A DNA stretch of 64,000 nt, taken from positions 8,370,001 to 8,434,000 of the forward strand of contig CAVNZM010000010.1 in the NCBI GenBank assembly GCA_963693365.1, in the 5' to 3' direction. Below, piece after piece: positions 37,700-50,213 of this stretch. The translations under genes were made by a program, and so were the position numbers. Numbering within the stretch: the first letter of the stretch is position 1; every line of letters starts with the position of its first letter. Under the pieces are notes generated by a model. That model was not told where the DNA came from, searched no databases, and was given only the letters and a program-made list of their open reading frames with translations. The DNA is from Amoebidium appalachense. Taxonomy: Eukaryota; Ichthyosporea.

Positions 37700-40054
37700 T
37701 CAGTCACGAAGACTGAGTGAATCACGGTGCTGCTCGTGGGAGGGCCCGGGCAGGGGCTTGGTGAAGATGTCAGCCACGTTGTCTTTGCTGGACACGTAGG
37801 TGACGACCACATCCCCACTCTTGATGTAGTCCTTCGTGTTGTGGTAACGGACTGCAATGTGTTTGGTCCGGTGCTTGATGCTGTTGGTGTGCAGGAGGGC
37901 AATGGTGGACTGGTTGTCACAGTAGACGGGGGTGGGGTCGGTCATCGGGTAGCCGAGTTCACGGAGGAGATCACGGTGCCAGATGACGTTTTGAACAGCA
38001 GCATTGATGGCCAGAAGCTCAGCCTCGGTGGTGGATGTTGCCGTGATGGACTGCAGCTTCGAATACCATGTGATGGGTATGCCCTTGAAGAAGATGACGT
38101 ATCCGGTGGTTGAACGACGGGTGTTGGGGCAGTTGGCAAAGTCAGCATCAGAATAACACTCCAGCAAGGGGGTGTTGTCGTCGGAAGCAGACTTGTCGTA
38201 GTGAAGGCCGAGGTTGGAAGTGCCGATGAGGTACCGAACTATACGGAGTAGACATTCCCATGCAAGTTTGGTGGGGTTGGCACTGAATCTACCGAGGTAG
38301 CCGATGGCAAAGGAGATGTCGGGCCGGGAACAACGAGCAACCCACAAAAGACGGCCGAGTAGTTCACGGTAGGGAACCTTGATGGGTGGTGAGTCGTTCT
38401 CGTTGATGGTGATGACGGTGCCGACGGGAATGGGAGTAGCCTTGGGGTGAGCATCGTTGAGGTTGAAGTTTCTGACGATGTCGTTGATGTAGGATTGCTG
38501 AAGCAGCTTGAGGTGACCGGGGGTGTGGATGAGCTGGGTGCCAAGGAAGATGTCGGGAAGGTCAACCTTGCAGAGAGCTGACTTCATGATGTGGTCTACT
38601 AGATCCTTGGTGTGGGAGGAGTTGGCCGTGCAGATGATGATGACGTCGTCCACATAGTTGCCAGTGAGGATGATGTCACCATTGGGGAAGGTCTTGATGT
38701 AGACACATGGATCTGAACGGAGACGTTCGAGACCGTGAGCAAGGAGGACCTTGTCGAAGTACTCATACCAGGCCAGTGATGCTTGCTTGAGCCCGTAGAG
38801 TGCCTTCTTAAGTTTCCAGACCTTGTGTTCGTTGCCGGGGGTGATGAAGCCAGGTGGTGGCTCAATGTAGATGTCTTCTTGAAGAGGACTGTTGAGGAAG
38901 GCAGTTGAGACGTCGAGTTGATGAATCTCATGGTTGCCGTCCACACCGATGGCAAGGAGGGCACGGACGGAGGAGGACATCACCACGGGGGAAGAGGTGT
39001 CACCGTAGTCAACACCGTAGACTTGAGTGAAGCCCTTTGCAACACCACGAGCTTTGATCTTGGTGTCACCTTTCTCCTGCTTGGCACGACGAGCAACTGT
39101 GCAGCCAGGCTCCGGGCATGCTGTGATGTGGTGGGGCTCATGGCAGTAGGAACACTTCACACTGTTGGTGTTGTGCTGTCGGTTACGGTTGTCCCTGTTA
39201 CCACGGTGGTAAGGGGAAGTTGAACGGGGCCCGGGTGACTTGGAGGGAGGACGAGGATCACGGGAACGGGACGGGGAACGGTGAGGTGTATGCTCACGTC
39301 GAGGAATACGGTTACGGAGGTCACCGGGGGGAAGCACTCTGCTCTGGAGTGCACGGAGGGGACGGTTGTTGACGGTTGCACCTGTGCCTGCGTCGATGAG
39401 GCCGGCACGGATTTCAGCTCCTCGGATGTCACTGATGAGCATGTTGAAGGACGGGTAGGCCTTGTTGTTCATCCAGTAGTCGGAGCAGAGACGTTCAATG
39501 TCGGGGCAGACCAGGGCTTTGTTCTTCCGGATGTGGAGGAAGAACTTACGTACGACATCCTTGTGCTGGACGGGTTCGTCGAGGCAGGCAAGTGTCGTAG
39601 CCAGACGTTGGAGACGGGTGAGGTATGCTGTGACGTTGGGGTAGTCTCGTAGTTCAAGCTCCTCGAAGGTGACTTGAATCTGGGTGACTCGGGCCTCCTT
39701 CTCTGCTACATACGCCATACGTAGGTTGTGGAAGACTTCACCACCGTGGACACCGTCTTGCATCCGGCCGGAGTCGTAGAGCTCGGTCGGGTGGACGGAC
39801 TGGTTGAGGATCTGGTCGAGGACGTCGGAAGCTCTCTTGTAGGAGTCCTTGGTGGTGTAGCCTAGCCACTGGTTGGCTTCAGCGCCGTCAACCCACTGTG
39901 GCCTCTTGATAGCGTCAACGAATTTCTCGGCAATGGTGGTTCTAATGAACCGGTGAATGAGTGGCTCCCACTCGAAATAATTAAGATGTTTCTCGTCTCG
40001 TTTCTCGGACGGATTCCATATTGGAAGGTTGATATACGACGGTTTGTCAGTCAT
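37700..40054 (-). CDS. Copia Gag-(deleted PR/IN)-RT-RNase H polyprotein, 784 aa
   Basis: One intact frame. Residues ~1-250 are a Copia-type Gag, followed by an Arg/Ser/Pro-rich stretch and a zinc knuckle with slightly unusual spacing (CSYCHEPHHITAC). Directly after it, at about KQEKGDTKIKARG, the sequence jumps into reverse transcriptase (VAKGFTQVYGVDYGDTSSPV, QLDVSTAFLNSPL, KALYGLKQ, catalytic YVDD). RNase H follows (YSDADFANC, STTEAELLAI, YCDNQSTIALL, DNVADIFTKPLPG). The aspartic protease, the whole integrase and the first ~40 residues of RT are absent, yet the frame is kept. The element therefore needs protease and integrase from elsewhere to move. Confidence 0.93.
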   Translation of the reverse strand: MTDKPSYINLPIWNPSEKRDEKHLNYFEWEPLIHRFIRTTIAEKFVDAIKRPQWVDGAEANQWLGYTTKDSYKRASDVLDQILNQSVHPTELYDSGRMQDGVHGGEVFHNLRMAYVAEKEARVTQIQVTFEELELRDYPNVTAYLTRLQRLATTLACLDEPVQHKDVVRKFFLHIRKNKALVCPDIERLCSDYWMNNKAYPSFNMLISDIRGAEIRAGLIDAGTGATVNNRPLRALQSRVLPPGDLRNRIPRREHTPHRSPSRSRDPRPPSKSPGPRSTSPYHRGNRDNRNRQHNTNSVKCSYCHEPHHITACPEPGCTVARRAKQEKGDTKIKARGVAKGFTQVYGVDYGDTSSPVVMSSSVRALLAIGVDGNHEIHQLDVSTAFLNSPLQEDIYIEPPPGFITPGNEHKVWKLKKALYGLKQASLAWYEYFDKVLLAHGLERLRSDPCVYIKTFPNGDIILTGNYVDDVIIICTANSSHTKDLVDHIMKSALCKVDLPDIFLGTQLIHTPGHLKLLQQSYINDIVRNFNLNDAHPKATPIPVGTVITINENDSPPIKVPYRELLGRLLWVARCSRPDISFAIGYLGRFSANPTKLAWECLLRIVRYLIGTSNLGLHYDKSASDDNTPLLECYSDADFANCPNTRRSTTGYVIFFKGIPITWYSKLQSITATSTTEAELLAINAAVQNVIWHRDLLRELGYPMTDPTPVYCDNQSTIALLHTNSIKHRTKHIAVRYHNTKDYIKSGDVVVTYVSSKDNVADIFTKPLPGPSHEQHRDSLSLRD

Positions 40055-40130
40055 GATTGAAGCAGTAAGACTGAGAGATTTTCGCGGTTGTAGCGAGATT
40101 GTGTGTTAGCGTGCAAAGGGGCCGTAAACC

Positions 40131-40838
40131 TGTTACTTTGTGTGGGTAAACGGAGAAGCAGAGAGCACAGATGGGTGTTATGTAAAACACAACACAAAGA
40201 CACACGGGAAAAACACAACCGGAGAGGAGGAACGATTTCTGGAACCATAGGAAGTGAATACGACTGCTTGTGATTTATTTCAAGATGAGGTCCCTTTTAT
40301 ACTTGGGAATGTGAAACGATAAACCAATCAAAAGAATGAAAACTATGAGTGTAAAATATATCGAATAAAATGTCTGTCGACATTTAGAATATAAAACTCA
40401 ATCCTCTAATGAAAGAAACTTCTAATAAAAGCACGGAAACATTTAATAAAATGAAACCACTTATGTAACTATTAATTCATAACATATATTTATACATGTT
40501 CTTATCATAACACGTCTAAATATAATTATTCCTAATAGTTGAAGAACATAGCACAATGCTACGTCGTGGGAAAGGAATGAGAAAGGAATGTAAGTTACTA
40601 TATTTGGGAAAATACAAACGAGATATGATTGGATGACATATATAGATTTTGACGCAAACGACAATACGTGTGCGCGAGCTAAGTATGTCGATACGTACAC
40701 AGATCTAAGATGTCGTGTACACGGAAACGGAAAAGAAAGAAAGAAATGAAGAAAGGAAAAGGAAACAAACTACAACAACTAATAAATAAATACCAAACTC
40801 AACTTCTAAGTCTTGCTGAGAATTAAGTGAAGATGACA
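40131..40838 (-). repeat. Copia 5' LTR (right)
   Basis: 708 bp, the promoter-side LTR for the minus-strand polyprotein. It is followed on its outer side by the second GATAC. Confidence 0.95.
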
Positions 40839-40843
40839 GATAC

Positions 40844-41424
40844 ACCATCCTTGCAGGCAACGGTTACCGTGCACTGTTACAATATGACACCAACCAGAGG
40901 GCACACGTGCGTACGCATGCGGGGGGGCGGACACACAGAAACGTGGCAAACACCAGTGTGTACACACTCCCCACACACGTACCGTGGCACACCCTCAAGC
41001 ATACTGGCACATGCATGCACCCACACTGACCCACCGCGGCTGGTACACAATCACACATACGTACGTACGCACCACAGCACGAAAAGGTCAATACGCTCCC
41101 ACTGCATCGATCACGTGTCGTTGTCGCACCCAAACCCACCCACACACCCACTTTCTCGAGCCCTTAGACAGACCTGTGCCAAACATTTGATGGGCATGCA
41201 TGCAAACAACTTGATGTTGCTGTAATTACCAAGTGTAATCCAAAACCACACTGCCCCATACATGTTATGATGTGTGTATGCCCCAATGGCACAAGTTCAT
41301 TGCTGTATGTGGAGCGAGTAAGCATGCACACGTGACACTTGACTTGCCGTGTTGGACGTTCTTCCTTGAAATTGTGAGTGTGGAACTTTGGGTGTCTGCA
41401 CGGTGTGTGTGTGTGTGCCTGTGC

Positions 41425-41461
<37 letters not shown>

Positions 41462-41469
41462 CCCCTTTT

Positions 41470-41504
<35 letters not shown>

Positions 41505-41899
41505 CGTGTGTGTGTGAGTTAAAAATGCAAATAGCCCCACAGGCGTGCGTGTCGGACTCCGAGGTGACAAAGGGAAACTTTTCGGTCAAACCAAAAGTAA
41601 AAGGATTGGTTCTTGTGTTTATTTCTGTTGAGTTTACTGGCGCCCGCACCCTTATCACCCCCACTCGTGTATTCTAATTAGCGGTCTGTATGGTGTGTCA
41701 GAATGTCATTGTATCACTCGTGGTGTGCATGAAACCCCCAATGCTGCAGCAGCACACAAGTTGCACACAGTGACTCTTTGCACCCACACAGCAAACCCAC
41801 GTCTAAGAAGATTTCCTTTTAATTACTTATGCCGGAACCAGTCTGACATGTGACGTCATCTATATACGGCCCATGGGTGCGGACAGCGCACTTGGGCAC
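40844..41899. other. Spacer between Copia and the PDHB 3' end
   Basis: Unique AC-rich sequence, a C run (about 41430-41465) and a T run (41466-41491) followed by (GT)n. No exon is supported. It contains the 3' UTR of PDHB on the minus strand. Confidence 0.6.
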
Positions 41900-42069
41900 C
41901 TATTTCTTCAGGTAGAGGGTGCGCTTGACAGACTCGATGATGTTGGGGACCTGGGGCACAGCGTTGAACTCGAGGGTCTTGGCGTAGGGCAGGGGCACGT
42001 CCACAGACGAGCAGCGGAACACCGGTGCATCAAGGTAGTCGAACGCATCGGCTGCAGGGGGAAGAAGAG

Positions 42070-42105
<36 letters not shown>

Positions 42106-43135
42106 GAGAGGGGGGAGTTAGGATGCGTTACAGAGTGCATAGTACATATTCATGAAGGACGGCGCAATGCGGAGTGCAAACCACACATAAACCGTATGCA
42201 AGATAGGGAGTCATGCCACCACCACCACGCCCCCCTCCTCTCTCTTTTCGTTTAGGCCATATACATCCCAAGGGACGACCCCCCCCCCCCCCCCCTCCCC
42301 CCCCCCTCCACCCCCCCCCCCCCCCCCCCTCTCCCTCTTGCCCCACACCTTTTGTTCCATGATATCTCCGCCCATTCTAATATCCGTTCATTTCCGGTCC
42401 CTCATTTACCTCCACCCACACCACCACCAATCTTTCCCATGAAATCAGCTCCAACCATGATTCTAGTGACAGCCCCCCCCCCCCCCCCCCCCCCCCCTCC
42501 CTCTCCACGGGGGCACACCCGCCCGTGGGGGGAAGTGTGAATTTGCAAGAGTTCTTTGTGACGACCTTATCATAAAAACACACAAGCAGAAGCAATGCAG
42601 CAAACAGAGGGGGGCAAGCAAGCAAATGGAAGGGCTAAAGGGGAGCCAGGGGAGCCTACACTCGACGATGCCAGCAGCAATCTCGGCACCGATGCCGCAC
42701 TGGTGCCAGCCGGACTCAACAGTGACACAGCGGTGGGTTTTCTTGACCGACGCAATGACCGTGTCCATGTCCAGTGGCCGCAGCGACCGCAGGTTAATCA
42801 CCTGCATGCACACAGCCTCAGCACAAAAAAAAGGATGCCACTCTCACTGTAATGAAATGACTTGGGCGTCCATGATCCCCCCTCCCCCCCCCCCAGGCAG
42901 TCTTCATCCTACCCCCAACGTTTTTCTTTTGAGTACGACTGCACACACAAACAAGCCCAGGAGTTGCTTGCCGTCCCAGTGCCCCTGTAGTCTTCATGCT
43001 GGCTAAACCGCCTATTCATTCCCACCGTCCACTACTCTCCAACCCAGCCCAGCCCACCGCCCCCATGCCTCAACCAACTACCATGAACGGCTGCTACACC
43101 AACATGCGTTCCCTTTTCTCTTTAATCCACACATA

Positions 43136-43166
<31 letters not shown>

Positions 43167-43195
43167 CGGGGGGGCTCGTTTTGAAGCAGTACCCC

Positions 43196-43226
<31 letters not shown>

Positions 43227-44329
43227 AAAAACAAACAAAAAAAAAACACACCTCACAGTTGATGCCCTCCTTAGCCATCTCAGCGGCAGCCTCCAAGCAC
43301 TGGCCCACGGGCAGAGAGAAGCTGACAATCGTGCAGTCCGTGCCTGTGCTTGCAGTCAGCACCACACAGGCACGTACACACACACACACACACACAGACA
43401 GGCACGTACACACACACACACACACACAGACACACACCCACTCCATGACTGCACCCACACACACCCACTCCATGACTGCACACACGGACGCCCTGCCAGA
43501 CACCCGAGCAGTCAACCCGAACTGATACGCACGGAGACAAAGGCCCAAGGCACATGGATGTGCTGCTAATTGGCTGAGATTTCTTACACGTACGCATGCA
43601 TTATGTATGGTCAGAGAGGCATGGGCCAGGGGGGAAACAAGGGGGGGTATGTGGCATGCAAAGTGCAGCAGGTGGTAGATAAACGGTGGCCAGTGGGAAG
43701 GGACAGGACACACGGTGACACACTTATCATGGGCATGTGGGCAGACTGTAGACACGAGCAACACTGGCACACTCAGTAGACCCTCATATGCCACTGCTCA
43801 CTCCATAGATCCCGGCGCAATGTGCGTGCGTGTTTGTATGTGTGGCCGGGAGAGGGGGGGGGGGGGGGAGGGGGGAGGAAGGAGAGGAGGAATTAATGTA
43901 TTAATGTGTGGATGTGCGTGTGTGGTGGTAGTGGGACTTCTAGTTCTGTGATTCCTTGAGAAGGGGGGGAAGGGGTTGGGGGGTAGGGAGGTTGGGGTGG
44001 GGGGGGAGAATGGGGACGCACCTTCCCGCTCGATCTTTGCCTTGCCGATGGGCAGCACAAAGTCTGGGGAGGAGAACTCTTGGGGCACGGGGAAGGACAC
44101 ACCGTACATCAGCTCGTTCTCGAGGAACACCTGTGCGTGCCCAACGTCAGCACACAACCACTGCTGCCCAACACCCACCAACACTGACGTCGTGGTCCCC
44201 CCCCCCCGCCTCCCCCCCCCCCCTCACCCCATCAAAAAAAAAAAAGGGAAAAAAAAGAGAAAAAAATCCACATGAATACACATGCACCTGCGTGGGCACA
44301 CACGCAAACGCCCACACACCATGCAACAG

Positions 44330-44365
<36 letters not shown>

Positions 44366-44490
44366 ATATATATAAATATATATATATGGCCCATCGATTC
44401 CTTCCACCTTTTCCCAACAACGATTATCGTTTACTCCTACTTCTGATCATCGGATGAAGCTCAAGGCCAAACTGCAAATTCTTGCCTGAA

Positions 44491-44529
<39 letters not shown>

Positions 44530-46114
44530 CTTTCTTTCCCAACCGTCCAACAACTTGAGCAATAAGTGTATGTCCTCCCCCTCCCCCCCCCCAAACCACC
44601 ACCACCACCACACACAGCGCAGTACATTGAGGATGAATGGATATGCTTCCGGCTGATCTAATCGTCTAAAAGGGGCCAATCAAAATATTCTAATATCTAC
44701 GGAGGACACAGGTTGACATGACACATCTCTAAACACCAGTAGACCCATAGGGCAGCTCAAAGCCGCAGCCCACCAGCAAGTAAAATATGGTTTTTTAGTG
44801 GCCTAAAACTATCTTGCGATGCTCGTGCTGCCTCGCCTAACTAGCCAATTGAATCAGCCGAAGGTCAAAAGCATGCCCCCTCGATCAATTTGGTCATATC
44901 AAGCAAGCACTTGGCTTCATACTTTGATACCTTGCCAAAAATCATGAATGAAAACGAACCGAATGATAGAAAGCTGGCGGCTGAGCCCAGTAATATCCAG
45001 AAGCACCTCTCAGTGCTGCATGTTTGGTGCCTGGCCATATCTCGGCTTGATTGGCTGCACTCTGCTGAATCTAATGATGACCACGTGATACACAGCCATC
45101 CTGCCTTCTGCATTCGTCACAGCTGCAAAGACCCTCCAGTTCCCCCCCTCCCCCCCCCCAAACACACACAGCACTCACCACTGGGTCGGGGTCACGGATT
45201 GCGGCCTTGAGCAGGCCCTTTGCGTCCTCTGAGTTCCACGGCGACAGAACCTGCACCACCAATCAGCTGCCTTCCCCCCACAGTGAACTGCCCTCCTCCC
45301 CCCCCCCCCCCCCCCTCTTCTCCCCCTCTATAGACACACACGCAGGCGCACAAACCCACCACCATTTCTATCAGTTTTTGATTCCCCCCCCCCCCCCCCC
45401 CCCCCCCCCTCACCCGTGACCGGCAAATGTTGCCACTCCAAAAAAATCCTTTCCATCAAGCACAGCTCAGCACACCAGCTTTAACCCTGACATGCACGTG
45501 CACACCAAGGGATGGCCACGTCTTCCCTTCCCCTCCCCCCTCCCCCCTCCCCAGACACATACACACCAACCATGCACCAACATGTTATGACTCCCACGTG
45601 GCATATTGAACACACACTACTGTTTTGCACTCACCTTCAGGCCCGGCACGTGGGAGTACCAGGCAGCATAGCACTGGGAGTGCTGGGCACCCACACCGGC
45701 TGCAGCCCCGTTGGGCCCACGGAACACAATGGGTACCCTCACGCGGCCACCAGACATGTAGTGGCCCTTGGCTGCCGAGTTGAGGATCTGTGCACGTGCA
45801 TGTTAGCAATCCCATGTGTGCCTAGAGGGGCTAAACATGATCATGACATGCTTGCTGTGGTGTTTGGGATTACTGCCCTGATGTGTTTGTGAGTCATAGG
45901 TCGTGTAGTTTGTAAACACAGACATCTCTGCCATAGTAAGTATACTCAAAGAAGACACGAAGTTGTCAGGCGGAAACACAGTATAGCATGTTCCGGTGCT
46001 TGACTCTCATTCGTTTGCATCACACAAGCAGGTGCATGGGTGGATCGATATCGGGGCTTGAGGAAAATATTTGGCCAGACACTGAAACTCTATGGCGGAT
46101 AAACTACATGTCCA

Positions 46115-46163
<49 letters not shown>

Positions 46164-47887
46164 TCCGTGGGGCTTGAATACACGTTACACAGAGGTAAAA
46201 AGGGGCTGTGAAAGACAAGAGCAAGAGAGAGGGGGGGGGGGGGGGGGGTTTGAAGAGAAAGAGAAAAAGACAGGCAGGAAGGCAGAATGCCGCTATAATT
46301 GGCTCATGTGTAACCTTTTCATGGAGTAGGTTGACTGGAAGTTGGTGTCTGTGGGTGTTGGCAGTGTGTGTGCGTACGTGGGTGTCTGTAGATATGTAAT
46401 GGTGTGTTCCTGTGCGTGTGCGCGTGCGCGAAAACGTGGGTGTGTGCTCGTATATGTTGATTTGTGTTTGTGTGCGTGTGCATATGCGCGTGCGCTTGTC
46501 TATCACAGTGGGCGAGACACGAGGGCTGAACTCACAAGCAAGTTGCTTGACCATGTGTTGCAGTGAGTTTGTGCTCGAGTACATCCTTTCTTATCACAGT
46601 TGGCAGATATGAGCAGAGGGAGGGGGGGGGGGGGGGGGGGGGAGGGGAGGAGGGGGAAGGGTAATGGTGGTAGAGAGGGAGGGGGGGGGGGGGGGGGGGG
46701 GGGGGGGCGGCTATGGTTTTTACGATAGAGTTCATCAAAAGCTACAAAACAAAAAAGAGGGGTGACCGCAGCTCTCGTATTCCTTGGTCCTAGAAACACA
46801 TCCTAATGAGACATAGCCCCACACAAACATCCATGCAGGAGTAAAGACAGCACGTACATGGTCGATAGACTGCATGGCAAAGTTGAAGGTCATGAACTCG
46901 CAGATGGGCTTGACCCCGGCAAAGGCTGCACCGACGGCAATACCCGTAAAGCCCATCTCCGTGATGGGGGTGTCGACGACTCGCTTAGGCCCAAACTCGT
47001 CCAGAAGACCCCTAGTCACCTGCATGCCCCCAGTCAGACCAATGCCCCTGCAGTGTGTCCAGTCCCGAACCCTTCCACCCTCTATCACACAGACCGGAAA
47101 GTGCAGCGAAAGCGAGGCCCCCCTTTTCATCCCCTATACTCACGATCGTCACAAATCATTCCTGTTAATCTAATGCGCTCCAATTTATCTTAATTCTGCG
47201 TACTGCGTGCCCCCCCTCCCCCCCTCCCCCCAAACACCCCTCAGTGAAACCCATCCAGATCCTGTCTGTATACAAGAGGTACAAGATTGCTTCTGCCCAG
47301 TGCACAATCTTGCAGTCACCCTACCGCCCACACTATATGTTACTGCTGGTCCCATGCAGCATGCATAAGTCACACACCTTGTAGGCACCGTTGTACTGGC
47401 CCACCTCCTCACCGAGAATGAACACGTCCGGGTCCCTCCTCATCTCCTCCCGCATGGCCTCGTTCAGTGCATCACGGACTGTGATCTGAAAACGTAGTCG
47501 TATGTCAGAAGTGGGCACAGGCGATATTCATTCGTGCACACAAGGCCTTTGAGGGAAAAACAAAGCACACAGTACAAGCAAACAATAGCTAGAAACCTCT
47601 TTGACATAGTGACCGCATGGCAAGACGAAAATAATCAAAGGGGAGTGTGGGTTGTGTGGGGACGAAAGTGTTAAAGGGTGCAGGCCACACACTCACAAGG
47701 GAAAACACACTGCAGAAGTTGCCCGAGCACACACAGACAGTATGCATCACAGGCAGGCGAGAGGCGGAGAGGTGGAAGGAGGGGGGGGAGAAGAGAAAAG
47801 TGAAACCAGCCACCAACCAGCACACAAGCATACAAGAAAGGGCGGCCTTCACCTGGATGAGGTGCTATGAGCACGTGGTGTATGCAT

Positions 47888-47919
<32 letters not shown>

Positions 47920-49116
47920 AGGGGAGGAGGGGGCTAAGAATGCGATAACCGTGTGACATATCGATAGGGTAGGCAGTCGGTAGACGATGGTAAACGACAC
48001 GGGAGATAAAGATACCCTCAGAAGAAACGGCCCAGAATATAGAAAGGCATGCAACGAAAGAGTGCCCGAAACAAGCAGAACCCATCTTTTGAAGGCGGCT
48101 AAGTTATCCACCGTGTTCGACGTGGCAAGCGGGGGGACGGGGAGGGTCCGAAAAGGCAGGGGGTGAAGAATAAATGTCATATAGAGAGGAGGGGGAGGGG
48201 GGGGGAGGGGGGAGGGGGAGGACAAAGGGAAGGGGAGTGATGCGAGGTGAAATTGAGGGGCTTTGGGGTGTATATTTGGGAAAACAAAAGCTACGAGATG
48301 GTTGTTGGAGGGGAAGGCCTTTGTTCCGCTCCCAAACCGAGATTGGCATAAGGAGGGGGGGGGGGGGGGGGGGGGGAAGCAAGAAAGGAGTGGCAATTGA
48401 GTAAAAAGAAAGGCAGAAGAAGCAGACATTCCTGCCACACAGTCTCAATCTCTCACACTGCCTTTGCCACCACTTCTATACAACATCCATCTCGTTCTTT
48501 TGTAGGGCCAAGCTTCTACACAGCCCTCCCATATACCAGTGCCGCATTTAAGGAAAGCAAGCCACCCCCCCCCCCCCCCCCCCCTTGAACAATCCTGCCC
48601 CTCACCTCATTGGCGGGGGTGGAATATGAGCGAGCTGCCTGCACGGCCCTGACGACTGCTGGACGGGCTGCAGCTGCCAGGCCAGTCTGCAGTGGCTGAT
48701 GTTAAAAAGGAAACACAGGAACACTGCTCGACTGATACCACCATTCGAGCACAATATACAACCTTACCAGAAGCTTTATAGGGTGTCCTATCACCTGTAC
48801 GTTTTTGCTTTTGTGCGCATTTTTTTTTTTTGGTCTACCCATTCACCCTTTGTTTGACTATACCACAGATCTATGAACCTAATGTCTGTGTCCAACGAGT
48901 GGGAGAAACTCATCACACAACAGGCCACTACCAGAGCAAGGAAAGCACCAGGTCATCACGCAGCAGCGCATTGGAATTCACGCCAAAGTGTTTTGTGATG
49001 GAACAAAAGAGCTTAAATATACTGTCATTTTCCCTGTTCATTTTAAGTTTCTATCAATTGCACAGTCCTTTCTCTTTCTCTCTCCCTCGCACTCTTTTCC
49101 AGGTCCTTGCAGCCAT
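41900..49116 (-). CDS. PDHB: Pyruvate dehydrogenase E1 component beta subunit, mitochondrial
   Basis: Ten phase-consistent exons give 364 aa (human PDHB is 359). Exons, 5' to 3' on minus: 49116-49093, 48686-48606, 47485-47378, 47019-46858, 45787-45635, 45250-45179, 44130-44022, 43343-43252, 42801-42660, 42051-41900. E1 is an alpha2beta2 thiamine-diphosphate enzyme of the mitochondrial matrix that decarboxylates pyruvate for acetyl-CoA. Residues 1-~35 are rich in Ala/Arg with RSYSTP near the end, a good mitochondrial presequence. The mature part follows the family closely: [145 protein letters not shown]. The 24-nt first exon (MAARTWKR) is the least certain; it has the correct phase and an in-context ATG. 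Exon 2 has two possible acceptors nine bases apart. Confidence 0.93.
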
Positions 49117-50213
49117 TGGAAAGCTATCGCGCTTGATGATAAGCCGATGAGTGCGTAAGAAAAAACGTATACCTGGCTGAGAGCGCGGGTAGCTTGCCGA
49201 AGCATGATGCTGGTTATAAAACAGTCTCAAAGTCTGCAAACTTAGAAAAGAAGAGATGCCTTTGTTGCACAGCTCCGAGCAAACCCTCACGTTTCTACTC
49301 TTGAGTCGCCTTGACTCCAAAAAAGCTTCACGGTTTGCTAGCCACAGCCCGAGATCCGAGTGACTTTTTCTGTTGTCGTTCGGGCGGCTCAATAGAAGAC
49401 TATTTTTAAAACTTTAACCTCGTTTTGATTGGTTTGACATTGTTTACTAGTGCGTAAAATCGAATGATTGGCCGATCTGCATTCTTTGTCACGAGCATCA
49501 CGTTGTAGGAACAAAGTTTTGCCCATTTATGGCAGGTCCACAAGTCAAAGAACGGACAGAAAGAACGGATATATGAGGTTTGTCCCAGCTTTGGTGCAAC
49601 TTTATTTGGGGTTCAAATCATTTTGCTGTTTTTTTACGCTAACTCTAATGGAATCTTTATTTTACAAACTCCTTATAATTATATAATACCCGAGGCTAGG
49701 CATGCATAAGGCTTTCTGGCCGCTACATATTGTGGCTTTGAAACACATGTACATGTGGCTTGTGCGGGGGTGTGACTGTACGGCTGGTTTACGGTCCTGA
49801 GTCACAAACGATTCGGTTCTTTATTTTGGCCCGAACCAGCCCATCGGTTTCTTTGTGAGCCGACCCGTTTCCGGGATCCCCAGACTGATAACACAACCGT
49901 TTAGACGCGACGCTTTTCACCTCAGCCTTCAGAGTTACAAATAGTTAGCCCTCTGTTCCTAAATGTTTGCGTCTGTTGCGATTCAATAGGCGTGTAAATC
50001 CTTAGCGTGTTGATTGTATAGAGGAGAAACACCAGATAAATTAAGGTGAGTGCAGCAGCTCGTTGCAGGGTTGTACCTGTTATTGGATCTTTGTGAGCAC
50101 AGTGCCTACAATAGAGCCTACAATTGTGTTGTTTTCTAAGCTGTCTAGCTGACAACTTCCCCAATATTCCTTAATAAGCTCATCTCCGCAGGCTTTTGCA
50201 GCAGTTTTACACC
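49117..50213. other. Divergent promoter region between PDHB and the LIM gene
   Basis: About 1.1 kb of unique, repeat-poor sequence between two divergent genes, the least repetitive stretch in the window. A 5' UTR intron of the LIM gene is likely, ending at tccgcag (50191), 23 bp before its ATG. Confidence 0.55.

Larger units (their letters stand above)
36454..40843 (-). mobile_element. Copia (Ty1) LTR retrotransposon, complete insertion with internal deletion
   Basis: Two 708-bp direct LTRs (36459-37166 and 40131-40838) begin TGTTACTTTG and end AAGATGACA on the plus strand (TG...CA). They are flanked by the 5-bp target duplication GATAC (36454-36458 and 40839-40843). I compared the two LTRs by eye and found no difference, which implies a very recent insertion. 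Coding is on the minus strand, so the right LTR is the 5' LTR. A purine stretch GAGTGGGGA (minus strand) touches the 3' LTR and fits a polypurine tract. The 5' LTR is followed by GGTTTACGGCC; I cannot match it to a tRNA primer. A 45-nt G run (plus strand, about 37651-37694) sits just beyond the stop codon. Confidence 0.95.

Noticed and set aside
37727-39652. Plus-strand frames of 100-128 residues opposite the Copia polyprotein.
   Set aside because: Antisense shadows of the real minus-strand Gag-RT frame, without motifs of their own.
44865-45113. 82-residue minus-strand frame in a PDHB intron.
   Set aside because: It is unique sequence but has no splice-consistent neighbours and no motif I recognise.
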